Shown here one piece after another: positions 14,428-18,287 of a DNA stretch of 18,287 bases (positions are counted from its first letter, which is position 1; every line of letters starts with the position of its first letter). Source of the stretch: Bacillota bacterium (lineage in GTDB: Bacteria > Bacillota > Clostridia > Christensenellales > SZUA-584); the NCBI GenBank assembly GCA_023399095.1, contig JAEWQS010000054.1, positions 1 to 18,287 of the forward strand, read 5' to 3'. The notes beneath the pieces are model-generated. The model was not told the origin of the DNA. It saw nothing but the letters and a program-made list of their open reading frames with translations, and made no database searches. The translations under genes and the position numbers were made by a program.

Positions 14428-15092
14428 ACGTGATTTACGAGGACAACCATCTGCTCGTCGTGCTAAAGCCATACGGCGTTCCGTCTCAGGCTGACGAATC
14501 GGGCGACGAAGATATGCTCACTCTGTGCAAAGCGTACATCGGTAAAAAGTACAAAAAGCCCGGTAACGTATACTTGGGTCTTGTGCACCGGCTGGACAGG
14601 CCGACAAGCGGCGTGATGGTGTTCGCTCGCACTTCCAAGGCGGCGGCGCGCATATCCAAGCAGATACAAAGCGGCATTTTCGAAAAGACTTATCTCGCAG
14701 TGCTTACAGGGGCACTTCCGCAAAGCGAAGGCGTGCTTTGGCACTATCTCACCAAGGACACCCAAACGCATATCGCGCATGTGACGGACACGCCGTCACC
14801 GGATGCAAAAAAAGCAGGGCTTGAATATTCCGTTTTGGACAGCCGCGACGGGTTTTATTTTGTGCGCGTTAAGCTGTTAACCGGACGCTTTCACCAGATA
14901 CGTGCGCAGTTCGCGGCACTCGGCGCGTCCGTTTACGGAGATATGAAATACGGCGCGTGCGATATCAAGGCGCCGCTTGCACTGTTTGCAAGCGAAGTGT
15001 CCCTTGATCACCCGACCACGGGCGAGAGGCTTTGCTTTTCCGCCACTCCCGACTTTCATCCGTTTACATTGTTTCCTTCACATCATCAATAA
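14424..15092 (+). CDS. RluA-family pseudouridine synthase
   Basis: A 222-residue pseudouridine synthase that isomerises uridine in rRNA or tRNA. The family signature VHRLDRPTSGVMVF contains the catalytic aspartate (D58). The opening VIYEDNHLLVVLKPYGVPSQ, the central FEKTYLAVLTG and the later LLTGRFHQIRAQFA are all typical. There is no S4 domain, as in the short RluA/TruC-like members. The start is the GTG at 14424, which overlaps the preceding stop as GTGA and has AGGTGG five nt upstream; the longer open frame lies inside the methyltransferase gene. Target position in RNA unknown. No clear terminator follows. Confidence 0.92.
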   Translation: MNVIYEDNHLLVVLKPYGVPSQADESGDEDMLTLCKAYIGKKYKKPGNVYLGLVHRLDRPTSGVMVFARTSKAAARISKQIQSGIFEKTYLAVLTGALPQSEGVLWHYLTKDTQTHIAHVTDTPSPDAKKAGLEYSVLDSRDGFYFVRVKLLTGRFHQIRAQFAALGASVYGDMKYGACDIKAPLALFASEVSLDHPTTGERLCFSATPDFHPFTLFPSHHQ

Positions 15093-15100
15093 ACCTAACC

Positions 15101-15262
15101 TCACGATAATTTTAAACGGTCGATAGGGCTTGCAACCAGGGGCGGTAGCAGGTTCTTTGGTTTTGCCTTTTTGCGGTGGTTATTGTCGTAGCCGAAATAG
15201 ATGAGTCTGCTTTGTGTGTCTAATGACTCATACTGAGATGCATGGAATGTGTATTCAGGTTG
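15101..15262 (-). pseudogene. Minus-strand coding remnant, 53 codons, no start
   Basis: In the 322-bp gap after the pseudouridine synthase, one minus-strand frame is open for 53 codons between a TGA (15265-15263) and a TGA (15103-15101). It contains no methionine or good start. The reading looks protein-like, with a polar and basic segment YFGYDNNHRKKAKP and a proline-rich end LLPPLVASPIDR. It may be the tail of a decayed gene or part of a dispersed repeat. No family is recognised and chance cannot be excluded. Confidence 0.3.
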
Positions 15263-15414
15263 TCAACAAAAATCATTTTTAAAGGCTTATTAAGACGCTA
15301 TTATGCATCTTATCCATGGGTAATGCAACTCATCCAATTTTGTTTGCTTTAGAAAAATGCTTAATCTAAACTTGCATTAAAGAAAAATAAAAATAAATTT
15401 GGAGGTCAAAATTC
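15263..15414 (+). promoter_or_regulatory. AT-rich leader of the hydrolase operon
   Basis: Together with the minus-strand remnant this is a 322-bp stretch without an intact gene (15093-15414). This part is AT-rich and should carry the promoter of the following operon, but no convincing -35/-10 pair was found. AATGC (15356-15360) and GCATT (15374-15378) form a short inverted repeat that could be an operator. GGAGG at 15401-15405 is the ribosome binding site of the next gene. Confidence 0.35.
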
Positions 15415-16713
15415 ATGGGCACAATGACACTAATCATCTTATTAATGGTCGAAGCATTCTTTCTAATATGGTCAATTGCTTCAAAAAACAGTCACAGAAA
15501 AGAAAAGAGCATTGTGAGAATAGGCGAATTATTGCTGCTTACAGTATTGCTCTTAACAGGTATTCTCGAATGGGGATTTCGCTATTATATGATACTCACC
15601 GTACTCTTTATTCAATCCGTAATTGGTTTGATCGTGCTTCTAAAGAAAGAAGAAAAGCCGTATAGATTGGGCAAAAATATAGCGGCATTTATTAGAAACG
15701 GTATTCTCATCTCATTTGCGCTTTTTCTGGCAATACTTTGCCCGCAGTACGTGCAGCCGCAAATGTCGGGAAGTAACGAGGTAGCAACAGCGAAATATAC
15801 TTGGACGAATGAAAGTATGATTGAAAAATTCTCAGATACGGGTGATAATAGATCTTTGACGGTTGAGTTCTGGTATCCTGAAGATATGCAAGGGACGTAC
15901 CCGCTGGTGGTCTTTTCACATGGCGCTTTCGGATTCTCTGGCAGCAATATGTCAACATTCAAGGAGCTTGCATCCAACGGTTATGTGGTGGCGAGCATTG
16001 GGCATACGTACCATGCATTCTATACTGCGGATACCAATGGCGAGATCACGCTGGTTGATCAAAATTTTCTGAACAAGGCGGTAGAGATCACCAATATGAA
16101 CGAAGCCGAGCATGAACAGGAAGTTTATAATACCACACAAGAGTGGATGGCTTTGCGGACTGCTGATGAAAACTTCGTTTTGGATACGATCATTTCAAAT
16201 GTTAATTCAGGGACAGCGGATGACCTATTCTCGCACATTAACACGGAAAAGATAGGGCTTTTCGGGCATTCCATGGGCGGCGCATCTTCTGCGCAGCTTG
16301 GAAGGACCAGAAGCGACATTGACTCAGTGATCGTCATGGACGGGACAATGCTGGGGGAAGACATCGGATTTGAAAATGGTATGCCGGTTATAAACGATAC
16401 GCCATATCCCCTGCCGCTTCTGAACATCTATGCCGAGGATCATTATACAAATGCTATGGCACAGGATGGCGACCGATATGAAAATTTCAACGCAACAAAA
16501 AACGCTTCCGTGGCAGACGAGGTGGTAATCAAAAACGCGGGACATCTAAACTTCACAGATCTGCCACTCTTTTCGCCTACGCTCGCCAACATGCTTGGTG
16601 TTGGCACCGTTGATGCGAGAGACTGTATTGAAAAAACGAATCGTATTGTACTTGAGTTTTTCAACTGCTACTTAAAGGATGGGGAGACCCCCAAGTTTGA
16701 AAAGGAAAATTGA
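15415..16713 (+). CDS. Membrane-anchored alpha/beta hydrolase (PAF-acetylhydrolase-like)
   Basis: A 432-residue protein with an N-terminal membrane part and a C-terminal hydrolase. Hydrophobic segments lie at about 4-21, 36-51, 57-76 and 95-112. The catalytic domain begins near residue 145 with LTVEFWYPEDMQGTYPLVVF, then the oxyanion-hole SHGAFGFSGSN (168-178). The nucleophile elbow is GHSMGG (S286), a likely acid is D309 in IVMDG, and the histidine is H377 in NAGHLNF. The layout resembles platelet-activating-factor acetylhydrolase/dienelactone hydrolase-like enzymes, so an ester or lipid substrate at the outer membrane face is plausible but unproven. GGAGG lies nine nt before the ATG. It heads an operon with a LytTR regulator three bases downstream. 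The A/T-rich codons contrast with the upstream block. Confidence 0.85.
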   Translation: MGTMTLIILLMVEAFFLIWSIASKNSHRKEKSIVRIGELLLLTVLLLTGILEWGFRYYMILTVLFIQSVIGLIVLLKKEEKPYRLGKNIAAFIRNGILISFALFLAILCPQYVQPQMSGSNEVATAKYTWTNESMIEKFSDTGDNRSLTVEFWYPEDMQGTYPLVVFSHGAFGFSGSNMSTFKELASNGYVVASIGHTYHAFYTADTNGEITLVDQNFLNKAVEITNMNEAEHEQEVYNTTQEWMALRTADENFVLDTIISNVNSGTADDLFSHINTEKIGLFGHSMGGASSAQLGRTRSDIDSVIVMDGTMLGEDIGFENGMPVINDTPYPLPLLNIYAEDHYTNAMAQDGDRYENFNATKNASVADEVVIKNAGHLNFTDLPLFSPTLANMLGVGTVDARDCIEKTNRIVLEFFNCYLKDGETPKFEKEN

Positions 16714-16716
16714 TCA

Positions 16717-17166
16717 ATGAATGTTTTCATCAGGCAAATTAAAGACAAGCAAAACGAGAAGGTTATCATTGACTGTGTCGAAATCACGCAAGATGTACAA
16801 AAAATCAGGTCTTTTGTTCTTACAAAAGGCACGACACTGACAGGAAAGATGGACGAAAGCATATGCCAATTCAACTTAAACGAGGTGTATTATTTCGAAG
16901 CGGTCGACGAGAAAGTATTTGCTTATACTGAAGGAAAGGTGTATGAACTCAGAACCCGCCTGTACGAACTGGAAAATGCATATTCTGATAAGCATTTCGT
17001 TCGCTGCTCCAAATCGTTTTTAATTAACCTGATGAAACTGGAGAGCATAAGCCCTTCATTAAATGGACGGTTTGTCGCACATATGAAGAACGGCGAAAAA
17101 ATCGTGGTATCACGTCGCTACGTGCTCGAACTTAAACGTATTATCATAGGAGGGGAATTAAAATGA
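16717..17166 (+). CDS. LytTR-family DNA-binding transcriptional regulator
   Basis: A 149-residue regulator without a receiver domain. The C-terminal two thirds form a LytTR DNA-binding domain: NEVYYFEAVDEKVFAYTEGKV, then LYELENAYSDKHFVRCSKSF and LINLMKLESISPSLNGRF, ending in GEKIVVSRRYVLELKRII. The first ~45 residues are a short non-receiver extension. Stand-alone LytTR proteins of this kind are nearly always paired with a DUF3021 membrane protein, as here (ATGA overlap), and the membrane partner is thought to restrain the regulator. It starts three bases after the hydrolase stop, with AAAAGGAAAA in the hydrolase coding end as ribosome binding site. Its target is probably this operon. Confidence 0.92.
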   Translation: MNVFIRQIKDKQNEKVIIDCVEITQDVQKIRSFVLTKGTTLTGKMDESICQFNLNEVYYFEAVDEKVFAYTEGKVYELRTRLYELENAYSDKHFVRCSKSFLINLMKLESISPSLNGRFVAHMKNGEKIVVSRRYVLELKRIIIGGELK

Positions 17167-17597
17167 GTTTCAAAACCTTCTTTTTAAAAAATATACTAAT
17201 GAGCTTTTTCGTATCAGTCACATGCATCACGGCCGCGATGGCTATAATGGGTTCAGTGTTCAAACCTGACGTGCATTTTGGATTTGAATCCTACTGGTCT
17301 CCGATTCTCTTCGGGCTGGCTGCAACGATTCCTCTGTTGGTGAAATACTCAAAAAAGGAGCTTTCTCTAAGACAACAAATCTTGAGAAACATCATTCATT
17401 TTGTGCTTTTGGAGGTGGTCATACTCTCTATACTTTATTTCGCAGGAGCTCTTACAGATTATTCCGAAGCCATCTCTATTGCGGTTTCTGTGTTTATCAT
17501 TGATGCAGCAGTGTATTTGGTGTTGTGGCTGAGCGATAAGAGAATCGCAGAGGATTTTAATAAGGCCCTAAAAAAGATGCAAGAGAATCAACAATAG
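17163..17597 (+). CDS. DUF3021 family membrane protein
   Basis: A 144-residue protein with four hydrophobic segments (about 11-30, 44-60, 77-95 and 101-122) and a charged C-terminal tail DKRIAEDFNKALKKMQENQQ. Length, helix count and position after a LytTR gene match DUF3021. Members are proposed to hold or inactivate the LytTR partner at the membrane and release it on a membrane-related signal; this role is known only for some LytTR regulatory systems. The ATG overlaps the LytTR stop (ATGA), and AGGAGGGGAA lies just upstream. It is the last gene of the operon. Confidence 0.88.
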   Translation: MSFKTFFLKNILMSFFVSVTCITAAMAIMGSVFKPDVHFGFESYWSPILFGLAATIPLLVKYSKKELSLRQQILRNIIHFVLLEVVILSILYFAGALTDYSEAISIAVSVFIIDAAVYLVLWLSDKRIAEDFNKALKKMQENQQ

Positions 17598-17631
17598 TTT
17601 CATATAAAACAAGCCCACCTCTTGGCATATA

Positions 17632-17684
17632 TACACCCCTATAGTTATTCTCAGTATATCATACTGTCTAACTTTAGGGGTGTA
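17632..17684. repeat. 53-bp inverted repeat resembling IS3/IS150-type ends
   Basis: TACACCCCTATAGTT (17632-17646) and AACTTTAGGGGTGTA (17670-17684) are inverted with one mismatch. Inside, CAGTAT (17652-17657) and ATACTG (17661-17666) continue the hairpin around three bases. The right arm with its flank (TGTCTAACTTTAGGGGTGTA, 17665-17684) resembles the terminal repeats of IS150-group IS3 elements as I remember them. GTTCA-TTT-TGAAC follows at 17685-17697. It may be a deleted element or MITE. It could also act as a terminator for the operon, although no T run follows. Confidence 0.55.
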
Positions 17685-17758
17685 GTTCATTTTGAACGCA
17701 CCTTCGTTCGTATGGTTATCAGAATTCAATCCAGCTTTCTTTTTTTGCCCAAATCCTT

Positions 17759-17764
17759 TATAAT
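17759..17764 (+). promoter_or_regulatory. -10 element upstream of ABC-F gene
   Basis: A perfect TATAAT lies 30 bp before the ATG. The -35 at 17-bp spacing (TTTCTT, 17736-17741) is weak. GCCCA (17747-17751) and TGGGC (17764-17768) form an inverted repeat around the -10, a possible operator. Confidence 0.45.
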
Positions 17765-17793
17765 GGGCTTTGAGTTTTTTGGAGGAGTATGAC

Positions 17794-18287
17794 ATGATCG
17801 CTTTGTCGCTTAAAGACATCGCTAAAAGTTTTGGTGCAGATACAGTGCTGAATGGCGTATCGCTCACGCTTACCGACGATATGCGCATGGGGCTTGTGGG
17901 CCCCAACGGGGCGGGTAAAACCACGCTGCTGCGCATCATCTGCGGTGAGGATAGCGCGGATTCGGGCACGGTCAGCATGGGCGACGGCGCCGGATATTTA
18001 AAGCAGGAAGTATCCGAAGGTACGCAGGACACCGTTTGGGATACGATGCTGGCTGTATTCAGCCATGCCTTCGCGCTTGAGGAGCGCATGCGCGAGCTGG
18101 AGCACGCGATGGAAGATGCCGCAGGTGACGAAACCGCGTGGCAGCGCGTTTCACGCGAATATGAGCGTGTCACGCAAGCGTTTGAGGAAGCGGACGGCTA
18201 CGGCTACAAGAGCGCGATTAACGGTGTGCTCAAGGGTCTTGGACTTGTCGAAGACGTATATGACCGCGCGGTCTGCACGCTCTCGGG
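17794..18287 (+). CDS. ABC-F family ATPase, N-terminal part
   Basis: The first 164 residues of a gene that runs past the window end. It begins MIALSLKDIAKSFGADTVLNGVS with no membrane segment, and has Walker A GPNGAGKTT at 36-44, then GYLKQE as the Q-loop region. The last bases read TLSG, the start of the ABC signature LSGGQ/E. A long charged helical insertion (EERMRELEHAMEDAAGDE, 90-110) lies before the signature, as in ABC-F proteins. These are soluble twin-ATPase factors that act on the ribosome (EttA, Uup, YdiF type) or give antibiotic protection. A strong GGAGG is eight nt before the ATG. Which ABC-F subgroup it belongs to cannot be told without the second half. Base composition returns to that of the core genes. 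Confidence 0.9.
   Translation, partial: MIALSLKDIAKSFGADTVLNGVSLTLTDDMRMGLVGPNGAGKTTLLRIICGEDSADSGTVSMGDGAGYLKQEVSEGTQDTVWDTMLAVFSHAFALEERMRELEHAMEDAAGDETAWQRVSREYERVTQAFEEADGYGYKSAINGVLKGLGLVEDVYDRAVCTLS

Noticed and set aside
15356..15381. LytTR binding site upstream of the hydrolase operon
   Set aside because: TGCTTAA and TGCATTAA repeat only 15 bp apart and do not match the usual LytTR direct-repeat spacing; kept only as a weak inverted repeat.
17568..18173. 201-codon minus-strand frame over the inverted repeat and the ABC-F gene
   Set aside because: The plus-strand frame has a strong ribosome binding site and Walker A; the minus frame is a shadow.

Overview
The window looks like a chromosomal segment of a strictly anaerobic, low-to-medium-GC Gram-positive bacterium of the class Clostridia. 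This is inferred from the gene families, the strong AGGAGG-type ribosome binding sites, the TTGACA/TATAAT promoters, the anaerobic class III ribonucleotide reductase with an NrdG2-type activase, and the TatD-associated radical SAM gene. No rRNA, tRNA or CRISPR was seen.

Left part (1-2380): the tail of a VOC/glyoxalase-fold protein with its terminator, an AT-rich DUF3795-type cysteine-rich protein, and a compact cassette made of a small XRE regulator plus three small membrane proteins. The cassette promoter (TTGACA-17-TATGCT) carries an array of GCAAAG elements spaced 23, 23 and 14 bp. The last membrane gene has a stop codon at codon 4 after its well-placed start.

Minus-strand block (2416-6412): a GyrI-like ligand-binding protein, a TIGR02996 protein with a leucine-rich C-terminal half (a family best known from Planctomycetes), a CPBP/CAAX-type membrane protease, a lipoprotein of unknown function, and a CatA-type acetyltransferase that probably starts at TTG.

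Core plus-strand block (6537-13049): metG, tatD and a TatD-associated radical SAM gene are joined by TAATG stop/start overlaps. They are followed by a 377-bp regulatory region with a promoter, two NrdR-type boxes 32 bp apart and a potentially structured leader, and then nrdD-nrdG. A short lipoprotein gene converges on nrdG so tightly that the two stop codons share TTAA.

Right part (13579-18287): an RNA methyltransferase overlaps an RluA-family pseudouridine synthase (GTGA). Next comes an AT-richer segment with a membrane-anchored PAF-acetylhydrolase-like hydrolase, a LytTR regulator and a DUF3021 membrane protein in one operon. This segment is bordered on the left by a minus-strand coding remnant and on the right by a 53-bp inverted repeat resembling IS3/IS150-type ends. 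The window closes inside an ABC-F ATPase gene.

The best candidates for something little described are the XRE/three-membrane-protein cassette, the hydrolase-LytTR-DUF3021 operon, the TIGR02996-LRR gene and the nrdD leader. None can be called a new system from sequence alone.
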